Of a stretch of 14,977 bases of DNA, positions 1 through 5,826 are shown piece after piece (position 1 is the stretch's first letter; the number at the start of each line of letters is the position of its first letter). Source of the DNA: DASVDK01 sp036381125 [NCBI: Thermodesulfobacteriota bacterium]. Its GTDB lineage: Bacteria > DASVDK01. Under the pieces are notes generated by a model. It was not told where the DNA came from and did not search any database. It was given only the letters and a program-made list of their open reading frames with translations. Made by a program: the position numbers and the translations under genes. The stretch lies in contig DASVDK010000232.1 in NCBI GenBank assembly GCA_036381125.1, positions 1 through 14,977 of the forward strand, written 5' to 3'.

Positions 1-2164
1 CCACGCGGTAGTCGAACTGCGCGCCCGCCCGTCGCTCCAGCTCGGCGAGCGCCTCCGCCTGCGACATCGCCGGGCGGTAGGGACGCGGCGAGGTCATGGC
101 GTCGAACGCGTCGGCGACCGACAGGATGCGGGTCGCGAGCGGGATCTGCGCGCCCGCGAGCCCCTCGGGATAGCCGCTGCCGTCGAGCCGCTCGTGATGC
201 GAGAGGACCATCGCGCGCTCGACCTCGAAGCCGGGGACCGCCTCGAGGATCTTGGCGCCGAGCGTCGCGTGCGTGCGCGCGAGACGGGTCTCGGCTTCGG
301 TGAGCGGGCCCGGCTTGCGGAAGAGATCGCCGGTGATCGCGAGGCGGCCGATGTCGTGCAGCCGCCCCGCCACCCGCAGCCGCGCGAGCTGCGGTTCCGG
401 CACGAGCAGCTCGCGGCCGAGGGCGCACGCGAGGTCGGCCACGCGCCGGCCGTGGCCGTGGAAGCCGCTGCGCGCGTCCACCATGACGGCGATGGCCGAG
501 GCCGCCAGCTCGAGGAAGCGCCGCTGCTCGCGCTCGAGACCGAGCCCCTCGCGCACGAAGTCCGCGATCGGCTCGGCCAGCGCGAGGACCACGTCGAGGT
601 CGGCCTCCGTGAAGGCTTCGCGGCGGCGCGGGTTGGCCACGTGCAGCGTGCCGATGACCTCGTCGCGGGCGACGAGCGGCACCGCGAGGCAGGAGCGGCT
701 CGTGTAGTCACCCGAGCCGTTGGGCCGGAAGCCCGGCATCGTGGCTGCCAGCGCCGCGATGTCCGGCGTGGCGAAGGCGCGCCGCGTGGCGGCGACGACC
801 CCGGCCACGCCCTCGCCGAGCCGCACGCGAAACGTGGCCAGCACGGCCGGCGAGGCGCTCTGGCCGTGGGCGCTCTTGACGAGCAGCTCTCTGCGCGTCC
901 GGTCGAGCACCATGAGCGAGGCCCGGCCGCCGCCGACGGCCTCCATCGCCATGCGGGAGAGGAGGTCGAGGAGCTGCCCGACGGTCGCGAAGGAGTTCAC
1001 CGCCCGCATGACGAGGTCGTAGTCGATCGTGCCGGAGGCGTCGGCTGCGGGCGCCTCCTCGGGCGGAAGCTCGGCCGCCTGGACCACGCGGTTGCGGCCG
1101 AGCGCCTTCGCCCGGTAGAGCGCCAGGTCGGCCGCGTGCACCAGGTCGGCCCGTTCGCGCGCGTCGACCGGCGCCGTGGCGGTGCCGATCGAGATCGTGA
1201 GCCGCACGTCCGGCTCCGGCCCCGACCCGGGGAACCGGTGCCGCTCGACCGCCTCCGTGACGCGGCGTGCGAAGGTGAGGGCGCCGACCTCGTCGGTCTC
1301 CGGGAGGATCACCGCGAACTCCTCCCCCCCGAAGCGGCACGCGGTGTCGCCGCGCCGCGCCGCGTGCCCGAGGATGCGGGCCACGTCGCGCAGCGCCTGG
1401 TCGCCCGCGGCGTGCCCGTAGCGGTCGTTGTAGGCCTTGAAGTGGTCCACGTCCGCCATGAGGAGCGACAGCGGGCGCCTGGCGCGCAACCCCCGCGTCA
1501 GCTCGCGGGCGAGCGTCTCGTCGAAGTACCGCCGGTTGTAGAGGCCGGTGAGCTGATCGGTGGTGGCCAGGCGAGCGAGGAGGGCGCGGTCCTGGTGGCG
1601 GTGGAGGATCGCCTCGGCCTGGACCGCGAGGATCATGAGGAACCGGGCGTCCTCCGTCGAGAAGGCGCCGCGCCGCCGGGCGAACAGCTCGAGCGCGCCG
1701 CGCGGCTGCCCCGCCGCGAAGAGCGGGACCGAGAGGGCGGAGCCGGCCTCGAGGGGACCGAGGACGAGCGCCGCCTCCGGATCGTCCGGCGACGGCAGCA
1801 GCATCGGCTGGCCGAGCCCGAGCGTCCACTCGGTGAGGCGCGTGCCCTCCGCGAGGGCGTCGTCGAGCGGCGCCTCGACGCCGCGCGTGACCGCGAGCGT
1901 GAGCCGCTCCCGGTCCTCGTCCCAGAGGTAGAGGAGCGCTCGGTCGAAGTGCACCATCTCGGCGGCCTGGTCGACGAGCACGTTCAGCGCCACGCCGAGG
2001 TCCATCTGCAGCGCGCCGAGGAGGCTCGCCCGAAGGAGCACGTTCACGTGTGCCACCCGCCGCCTGATGGCCTGGGGCGTCAGCTCCGGCGCCAGCGCCT
2101 GGGCGAAACGCCGCCCGGCGTCCAGACGGCCAGCCGCGCTGCGCGGGCGCACGTCCATGGACAT
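1..2164 (-). CDS. GAF-GGDEF-GAF-HD-GYP cyclic-di-GMP turnover protein (C-terminus cut by window edge)
   Basis: This is a predicted cytoplasmic signalling protein with 721 codons visible and its end beyond base 1. In order it shows a GAF domain (about residues 45-200), a GGDEF domain (about 200-365), a second GAF (about 390-540) and an HD-GYP domain (about 545 onward). The GGDEF domain has an intact GGEEF at residues 279-283 (bases 1316-1330), with an RRGD inhibitory-site motif five residues before it. The HD-GYP domain has HDIG at 603-606 and HHERLDGSGYPEG at 656-668. Known families assign c-di-GMP synthesis to GGDEF and hydrolysis to HD-GYP, and both signatures look intact. The start is uncertain. 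In-frame ATGs lie at 2176, 2164 and 2158, none with a clear Shine-Dalgarno. The sigma-54 promoter at 2181-2196 predicts a transcript start near 2170, which excludes 2176. A GTG at 2056 is a later option. The gene is divergent from the sugar-nucleotide operon. Confidence 0.93.
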   Translation of the reverse strand, partial: MSMDVRPRSAAGRLDAGRRFAQALAPELTPQAIRRRVAHVNVLLRASLLGALQMDLGVALNVLVDQAAEMVHFDRALLYLWDEDRERLTLAVTRGVEAPLDDALAEGTRLTEWTLGLGQPMLLPSPDDPEAALVLGPLEAGSALSVPLFAAGQPRGALELFARRRGAFSTEDARFLMILAVQAEAILHRHQDRALLARLATTDQLTGLYNRRYFDETLARELTRGLRARRPLSLLMADVDHFKAYNDRYGHAAGDQALRDVARILGHAARRGDTACRFGGEEFAVILPETDEVGALTFARRVTEAVERHRFPGSGPEPDVRLTISIGTATAPVDARERADLVHAADLALYRAKALGRNRVVQAAELPPEEAPAADASGTIDYDLVMRAVNSFATVGQLLDLLSRMAMEAVGGGRASLMVLDRTRRELLVKSAHGQSASPAVLATFRVRLGEGVAGVVAATRRAFATPDIAALAATMPGFRPNGSGDYTSRSCLAVPLVARDEVIGTLHVANPRRREAFTEADLDVVLALAEPIADFVREGLGLEREQRRFLELAASAIAVMVDARSGFHGHGRRVADLACALGRELLVPEPQLARLRVAGRLHDIGRLAITGDLFRKPGPLTEAETRLARTHATLGAKILEAVPGFEVERAMVLSHHERLDGSGYPEGLAGAQIPLATRILSVADAFDAMTSPRPYRPAMSQAEALAELERRAGAQFDYRV

Positions 2165-2180
2165 GACGCACCGCATGCCG

Positions 2181-2196
2181 AGCAAGCGGTGTGCCA
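2181..2196 (-). promoter_or_regulatory. Sigma-54 (RpoN) -24/-12 promoter for the GGDEF/HD-GYP gene
   Basis: Read on the minus strand the site is TGGCAC-ACCGC-TTGCT. It matches every fixed position of the sigma-54 consensus, with the required 10 bases between the GG and GC pairs. Transcription should start near 2170, only 6-12 bases before the candidate ATGs at 2164 and 2158. Sigma-54 needs an enhancer-binding activator. XrtA/PEP-CTERM loci commonly encode one (PrsR with its kinase PrsK), but none is visible in this window. Confidence 0.75.
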
Positions 2197-2228
2197 GAGG
2201 CGGACCGGTCGTACCTGCCGCCGCTCGA

Positions 2229-2257
2229 TTGACACGTGCCGAGCAGGCACCAATAAT
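2229..2257 (+). promoter_or_regulatory. Sigma-70-like promoter for the epimerase-dehydrogenase operon
   Basis: The -35 element TTGACA (2229-2234) is a perfect match. After a 17-base spacer comes AATAAT (2252-2257), which matches TATAAT at five of six positions. The expected transcript start is near 2264, giving a leader of about 77 bases before the ATG at 2342. The spacer carries the inverted repeat GTGCC/GGCAC, a likely place for repressor binding. Confidence 0.7.
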
Positions 2258-2341
2258 CCCCGAAGGCGCTTGCTCGGGGCGCCGGTTCGAGTGCGTGGAA
2301 TCGGGTGCGCCGGCCGGAGCGCCGCGGAGAGGGAGGCACCG

Positions 2342-3298
2342 ATGGCGAAGACCCTCGTGACCGGCGGCGCCGGCTTCATCGGGTCGCATCTGGTCGAGGC
2401 GCTGCTCGCGGCCGGGCACGAGGTCGTCGTCGTCGACAACCTGTCCACCGGCGCCCTCGACAACCTCCGGTCCGTCCGGGGCGCCATCCGGTTCGTCGAG
2501 GGCGACGTGCGGGACCAGGCCGCGCTGCGCCCCCTCCTCGCCGGCGTGTCGTGGGTCTTCCACCTGGCCGCTCTCGCCTCGGTCCCCCGCTCGGTCGCCG
2601 ACCCGTTCTCGAGCCACGACCACAACGCCACCGGGACGCTCGCCGCGCTCCTCGCCGCGCGCGACGCGGGCGTCTCGCGATTCGTCTACTCGGCCTCCTC
2701 GTCGGCCTACGGCGACACCGAGACGCTGCCCAAGGTGGAGACGATGCCGGCCCGCCCGAGGTCGCCCTACGCCATCGGCAAGTACGTGGGCGAGCTGTAC
2801 GCCGAGACGTTCCATCGCCTCTACGGGCTCGAGACGGTCTCGCTCCGATACTTCAACATCTTCGGCCCGCGTCAGACGCCCGACTCGCCGTACGCGGCCG
2901 TCATCCCGAAGTTCGTGACGGCGCTGCTCCGCGGCGAGTCGCCCGTCGTCCACGGCGACGGCCGGCAGACGCGAGACTTCACGTTCGTCGCCAACGCGGT
3001 CGCCGCCAACCTGAGAGCGGCCGAGGCGCCGGCCGACCGGGTCGCGGGGCGGGTCTTCAACGTCGGCTGCGGGGAGCGGACGAGCCTCCTCGATCTCCTC
3101 GACGAGCTCGCCTCGCTCACCGGGTCGCGCGTCGCGCCGCGCCACGTCGAGCCGCGTGCCGGCGACGTGCGCGACTCGCAGGCCGACATCGAGGCCGCGC
3201 GCCGCGCCCTCGGCTACGAGCCGTCGGTCGGCCTCCGGGACGGCCTCGCCCGCACGGTCGAGTGGTACCGGGAGACCGGAAGGGCGGCGACCCGATGA
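2342..3298 (+). CDS. NAD-dependent UDP-sugar 4-epimerase, WbpP/TviC-like (SDR family)
   Basis: This 318-residue cytoplasmic enzyme is a classic extended short-chain dehydrogenase. The nucleotide-binding GGAGFIG is at residues 8-14, the active-site serines are in SSSAYGD (119-125), and the catalytic YxxxK is Y143 to K147. The stretch SLRYFNIFGPRQTP and the later GDGRQTRDF follow the WbpP/TviC branch, which interconverts UDP-GlcNAc(A) and UDP-GalNAc(A). Exact substrate preference cannot be read from sequence. The start is supported by AGGGAGG at 2330-2336, five bases before the ATG. The stop overlaps the next gene's start (ATGA at 3295-3298), so the two enzymes are almost certainly translationally coupled. 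Likely role: supplying an activated sugar for exopolysaccharide. Confidence 0.93.
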   Translation: MAKTLVTGGAGFIGSHLVEALLAAGHEVVVVDNLSTGALDNLRSVRGAIRFVEGDVRDQAALRPLLAGVSWVFHLAALASVPRSVADPFSSHDHNATGTLAALLAARDAGVSRFVYSASSSAYGDTETLPKVETMPARPRSPYAIGKYVGELYAETFHRLYGLETVSLRYFNIFGPRQTPDSPYAAVIPKFVTALLRGESPVVHGDGRQTRDFTFVANAVAANLRAAEAPADRVAGRVFNVGCGERTSLLDLLDELASLTGSRVAPRHVEPRAGDVRDSQADIEAARRALGYEPSVGLRDGLARTVEWYRETGRAATR

Positions 3299-4599
3299 GC
3301 GGAGGGCTCGTCGCCGGCCGCCGCATCGCCGTGGTGGGCCTCGGCTACGTCGGCCTGCCGCTGGCGGTCGCGTTCGGGCGCAAGGGGCGAGTCGTCGGCT
3401 TCGACATCGCGGCCGAGAAGGTGGCCCGGCTCGCCCGGGGCGAGGACCCGACCGGCGCCGTCACCCCCGACGACCTCGCCCGCGCGGAGGTCGAGTACAC
3501 GAGCGACCCGCGCCGGCTCGCCGAGGCGGACTTCGTCGTCGTGGCGGTCCCCACGCCGGTCGACGAGACCAAGCGGCCCGACCTGCGGGCGCTCGCGTCC
3601 GCCTCGCGCCTCGTGGGGGAGCAGCTTCGCCGGGGCGCCATCGTCGTCTACGAGTCCACCGTCTATCCCGGCTGCACCCGTGAGGTCTGCGTCCCGCTCC
3701 TCGAGAGGGCCTCGGGCCTCACCGCGGGGCGCGACTTCGCCTACGGCTACTCGCCCGAGCGGATCAACCCGGGCGACACCGAGCACACCCTCGAGCGGAT
3801 CGTGAAGGTCGTCTCGGCGAGCGACCCGGCCACGCTCGACGTCGTGGCCGACGTGTACGGGCAGGTGGTCGCGGCCGGCGTCTTCCGGGCGGCCAGCGTC
3901 GAGACCGCCGAGGCGGCCAAGGTCATCGAGAACACGCAGCGCGACCTCAACATCGCGCTCATGAACGAGCTCTCGCTGATCTTCCACCGGATGGGGCTCG
4001 ACACGCGCGAGGTGCTGGCCGCCGCCGGCACCAAGTGGAACTTCCTGCGCTTCGTGCCCGGCCTGGTCGGCGGCCACTGCATCGGCGTCGACCCCTACTA
4101 CCTGACGCACAAGGCGGAGGCGCTGGGGCATCACCCGGAGGTCATCCTCGCCGGGCGGCGGATCAACGACGCGATGGGCCAGTACGTCGCCGAGCAGACC
4201 GTGAAGACGCTGATCCGGGCCGGCAAGGGGGTGCGCGGCTGCCGGGTGCTCGTGCTCGGGCTGACGTTCAAGGAGAACGTCCCCGACCTGCGCAACTCCC
4301 GCGTCGTGGACGTCGTGCGGGAGCTGGAGGACTACGGCGTCGAGTGCCGGCTCCACGACCCGATCGCCGACCCGCACGAGATCGCCGAGGAGTACCGCGG
4401 CCGGACCGTCGTGGCCGATCCCGCGGCGGCCGTCCCGGTGGACGGCGTGGTGCTTGCCGTCGCGCACGCCGCCTACGCGCCGCTCAGGCTCGAGACGCTC
4501 GCAGGGTGGTGCCGGGGCACGCCCGTCCTGATCGACGTGAAGGGGCGGTTCCCGAGGGCCGCGGCCGAGGCGGCCGGCATCGCGTACTTCGCGCTCTGA
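3295..4599 (+). CDS. UDP-sugar 6-dehydrogenase, TviB/WbpO-like (UDP-glucose/GDP-mannose dehydrogenase family)
   Basis: This 434-residue enzyme oxidises C6 of a UDP-hexose to the uronic acid using two NAD+. The NAD-binding motif GLGYVGLP is at residues 15-22, and a VPTPVDE motif follows at 85-91. The catalytic cysteine is C262 in GGHCIGVDPYYL, and the C-terminal UDP-binding domain begins around residue 315 (LVLGLTFKENVPDLRNSR). The wording around QRDLNIALMNE and GGHCIGVDPYYLTHKAE is typical of the UDP-N-acetylhexosamine dehydrogenase branch (TviB, WbpO, WbpA) rather than UDP-glucose dehydrogenase. Its ATG overlaps the stop of the epimerase gene. Together the pair resembles TviB/TviC of Vi antigen or WbpO/WbpP of O-antigen synthesis, which make UDP-GalNAcA. 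The specific sugar is inferred. Confidence 0.94.
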   Translation: MSGGLVAGRRIAVVGLGYVGLPLAVAFGRKGRVVGFDIAAEKVARLARGEDPTGAVTPDDLARAEVEYTSDPRRLAEADFVVVAVPTPVDETKRPDLRALASASRLVGEQLRRGAIVVYESTVYPGCTREVCVPLLERASGLTAGRDFAYGYSPERINPGDTEHTLERIVKVVSASDPATLDVVADVYGQVVAAGVFRAASVETAEAAKVIENTQRDLNIALMNELSLIFHRMGLDTREVLAAAGTKWNFLRFVPGLVGGHCIGVDPYYLTHKAEALGHHPEVILAGRRINDAMGQYVAEQTVKTLIRAGKGVRGCRVLVLGLTFKENVPDLRNSRVVDVVRELEDYGVECRLHDPIADPHEIAEEYRGRTVVADPAAAVPVDGVVLAVAHAAYAPLRLETLAGWCRGTPVLIDVKGRFPRAAAEAAGIAYFAL

Positions 4600-4622
4600 G
4601 CCGCGGCAGGACGGGGCCGCGC

Positions 4623-4652
4623 TTGACACGGCCTCCGCCTGGCCGGTACCAT
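4623..4652 (+). promoter_or_regulatory. Promoter of the tRNA-Val gene
   Basis: TTGACA (4623-4628) is followed after 18 bases by TACCAT (4647-4652). Transcription would begin near 4659, about 23 bases before the mature tRNA 5' end. The -10 element lies inside a perfect dyad: GCCGGTA (4642-4648) and TACCGGC (4652-4658) separated by CCA. Confidence 0.55.
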
Positions 4653-4681
4653 ACCGGCACCATCCACCCACGGACCGATCC

Positions 4682-4757
4682 GGGCGCGTAACTCAGCGGT
4701 TAGAGTGCCATCCTCACACGGTGGAAGTCGCTGGTTCAAGTCCAGCCGCGCCCACCA
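4682..4757 (+). tRNA. tRNA-Val (anticodon CAC)
   Basis: This is a complete 76-base cloverleaf with encoded CCA. The acceptor stem is GGGCGCG with CGCGCCC, the D stem ACTC with GAGT, and the anticodon stem CCATC with GGTGG (one T-G pair). The anticodon loop is CTCACAC, giving anticodon CAC, which reads the valine codon GUG. The variable loop is AAGTC. The T stem is GCTGG with CCAGC around loop TTCAAGT, and the discriminator base is A. It is a single tRNA with its own promoter, unrelated in function to the flanking genes. Confidence 0.96.
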
Positions 4758-4773
4758 ACTCCTTTCCTCGTCC

Positions 4774-4800
4774 ATGGGGTCAGGTCTTTCCATTTTCCAG
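4774..4800. repeat. Possible REP/transposase-end remnant next to the tRNA
   Basis: The segment beginning ATGGGGTCAGGTCTTTCC, 17 bases after the tRNA, resembles the GGGGTCAGGTCTT sequences I recall at the borders of REP-associated (Y1-type) transposase genes in uncultured proteobacteria. No transposase gene and no second copy are seen in this window, so at most this is a solo end or relic. The resemblance is from memory, not from a search. Confidence 0.3.
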
Positions 4801-4816
4801 GCAGGCGAACGGTGCG

Positions 4817-4835
4817 GACCGACGCCGGTCGTTTT
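4817..4835 (+). terminator. Weak intrinsic terminator after the tRNA
   Basis: A perfect five-base-pair hairpin (GACCG 4817-4821, loop ACGC, CGGTC 4826-4830) is followed by G and four T. The stem is short, so this is only a candidate end for the tRNA transcript. The opposite strand has no comparable T-run for the convergent minus-strand gene. Confidence 0.35.
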
Positions 4836-4885
4836 CCGCGGGCCGCAGCCGACCCGCCCCGCGCCTCACCCTGTCGGGATCCGTC

Positions 4886-5548
4886 CTAGAAGCTGATTCG
4901 CACGCCGAGCCGCGCGTTGCTGTCGACGGCCGGCACCTGCACGAAGAGGATCGCCCGCGAGACCACGTTGGCCCACCGGCCGTCGAGCGTCAGGAAGGAG
5001 GCGGTGTGGAGCGCCGCGATCGAGCCGAAGTAGGCGAGCACGGCGCCGTCGCTTGGCCGCTCGCCGAGCAGGCGGTTCGTCTCTCTGAAATCGGACGACC
5101 CGTTGATCTCGAGCGTCTGGGCCATGTCGAGGAACAGCGCCGACTGCGCGGCCAGGAAGAGCCCGACGTCGCGCTCGGCCGGCACCACCACCTCGGCCCA
5201 GCTATCCCCCCGTCCCGGCCGGGAGGCGAGGGGGACCTCCGTCTCGATGTACTCGCGCGGCGTGGGGACGCGATCGGAGAGCGCGACGGACTGCCGCGCC
5301 TCCCGGGCCCCGGCCGCGTCCAGGCTGCCCGATCGGAAGGTCGGCGTTCCGGTCTCCGCCGGCGCCGCCGGCGGCTCGGCCGCGCGGAAGCGGAGGGTGT
5401 ACGCGGGGTCCCAGCGCGCATCGGCCAGGAGCCTGACCCCGGAGGCCGAGCGGCCGGCGCCCCCCTCGGCGTGCGCCGGGGTCGCGAGACCCAAGCTCAC
5501 CGTCACCACCGCCGCGACCAGGCCGAAGGTGCGCGCACGCCAGGCCAT
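4886..5548 (-). CDS. Secreted or inner-membrane protein of unknown function
   Basis: I do not recognise a named family. The 220-residue protein starts with a clear signal peptide (charged MAWRAR, hydrophobic 8-22, cleavage after AHA at residue 27). The ATG at 5548 is chosen because GGAGG lies just upstream and the signal peptide begins there. A longer in-frame form from 5638 would bury the signal. Residues 28-120 are low-complexity, rich in Ala, Pro, Glu and Arg. The C-terminal hundred residues look conserved: two hydrophobic segments (about 127-143 and 168-186) with D141, ETNRLLGERPS at 156-166, H181 and a final NARLGV. This D...ETN.LLG...H pattern recalls small uncharacterised membrane proteins of proteobacteria. 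It is convergent with the tRNA and divergent from the regulator at 5827. Confidence 0.85.
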   Translation of the reverse strand: MAWRARTFGLVAAVVTVSLGLATPAHAEGGAGRSASGVRLLADARWDPAYTLRFRAAEPPAAPAETGTPTFRSGSLDAAGAREARQSVALSDRVPTPREYIETEVPLASRPGRGDSWAEVVVPAERDVGLFLAAQSALFLDMAQTLEINGSSDFRETNRLLGERPSDGAVLAYFGSIAALHTASFLTLDGRWANVVSRAILFVQVPAVDSNARLGVRISF

Positions 5549-5594
5549 GACTCCTCCAGGGTCCCAGGGCCCGAACCGACCAGGCCCTTTCTCG

Positions 5595-5617
5595 ATGTCA
5601 TATGACCCATACGACAT
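5595..5617. promoter_or_regulatory. Dyad operator candidate between the divergent genes
   Basis: ATGTCATATG (5595-5604) and CATACGACAT (5608-5617) form an inverted repeat with ten-base arms, one mismatch and a three-base centre. Inside it GTCATATGAC (5597-5606) is itself a perfect palindrome. The half-site CATACGA recurs at 5668-5674, sixty bases away. A TTCACA-N17-TATGGG promoter-like pair for the minus-strand gene runs into this dyad. The 278-base intergenic region also has a direct repeat CGATCAC (5657-5663 and 5672-5678). Confidence 0.45.
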
Positions 5618-5705
5618 TTCCGACCGCTTGTGAAGCAAGAAGTGATGCCGGTCGCTCGATCACCGTGCATACGATCACAACGCCACCCGTCGGGCAAGGT
5701 ATGCG

Positions 5706-5735
5706 TTGACATCGGGCAGCAAGCTCTCCTAGAGT
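5706..5735 (+). promoter_or_regulatory. Sigma-70-like promoter for the first DUF1670 regulator
   Basis: TTGACA (5706-5711) is separated by 18 bases from TAGAGT (5730-5735). The transcript would start near 5742, giving a leader of about 85 bases. The spacer contains AGCAAGC (5718-5724), the core of the CCGAGCARGC motif found at other promoters in this window. Confidence 0.5.
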
Positions 5736-5826
5736 GCCGAAAAGCGGCGCATCGGAAGACGTCGGTGCCGCATTCGGTTCCTGGTATCCATGGCCTTCCC
5801 ATCCAGACTCGGGCGCGGAGGCGGGA

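Larger units (their letters stand above)
2178..2277. repeat. Three copies of CCGAGCARGC in the divergent promoter region
   Basis: Copies read CCGAGCAAGC at 2178-2187 (plus), CCGAGCAGGC at 2239-2248 (plus) and CCGAGCAAGC at 2268-2277 (minus). The first overlaps the -12 element of the sigma-54 promoter. The second lies in the spacer of the opposing sigma-70-like promoter, inside a perfect inverted repeat (GTGCC 2236-2240, GGCAC 2246-2250). The third lies just after that promoter's expected transcript start. Placement and repetition suggest operator sites for one regulator. This is inference from pattern only. Confidence 0.5.

Noticed and set aside
708-2339. Minus-strand 543-residue open frame
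   Set aside because: It is in a different minus frame from the true gene and is Arg/Pro/Gly-rich with no domain. The correct frame carries GAF, GGEEF and HD-GYP motifs.
194-2341. Long plus-strand open frame running from 194 into the epimerase
   Set aside because: It is antisense to the GGDEF/HD-GYP gene, made open by high GC. Its sequence there is Arg/Glu/His-rich with no domain. Only the part from 2342 is the epimerase, with its own ribosome-binding site and promoter.
3214-4671. Minus-strand 485-residue open frame
   Set aside because: It is antisense to the dehydrogenase, whose motifs are complete on the plus strand. The composition is typical of a GC-rich shadow frame.
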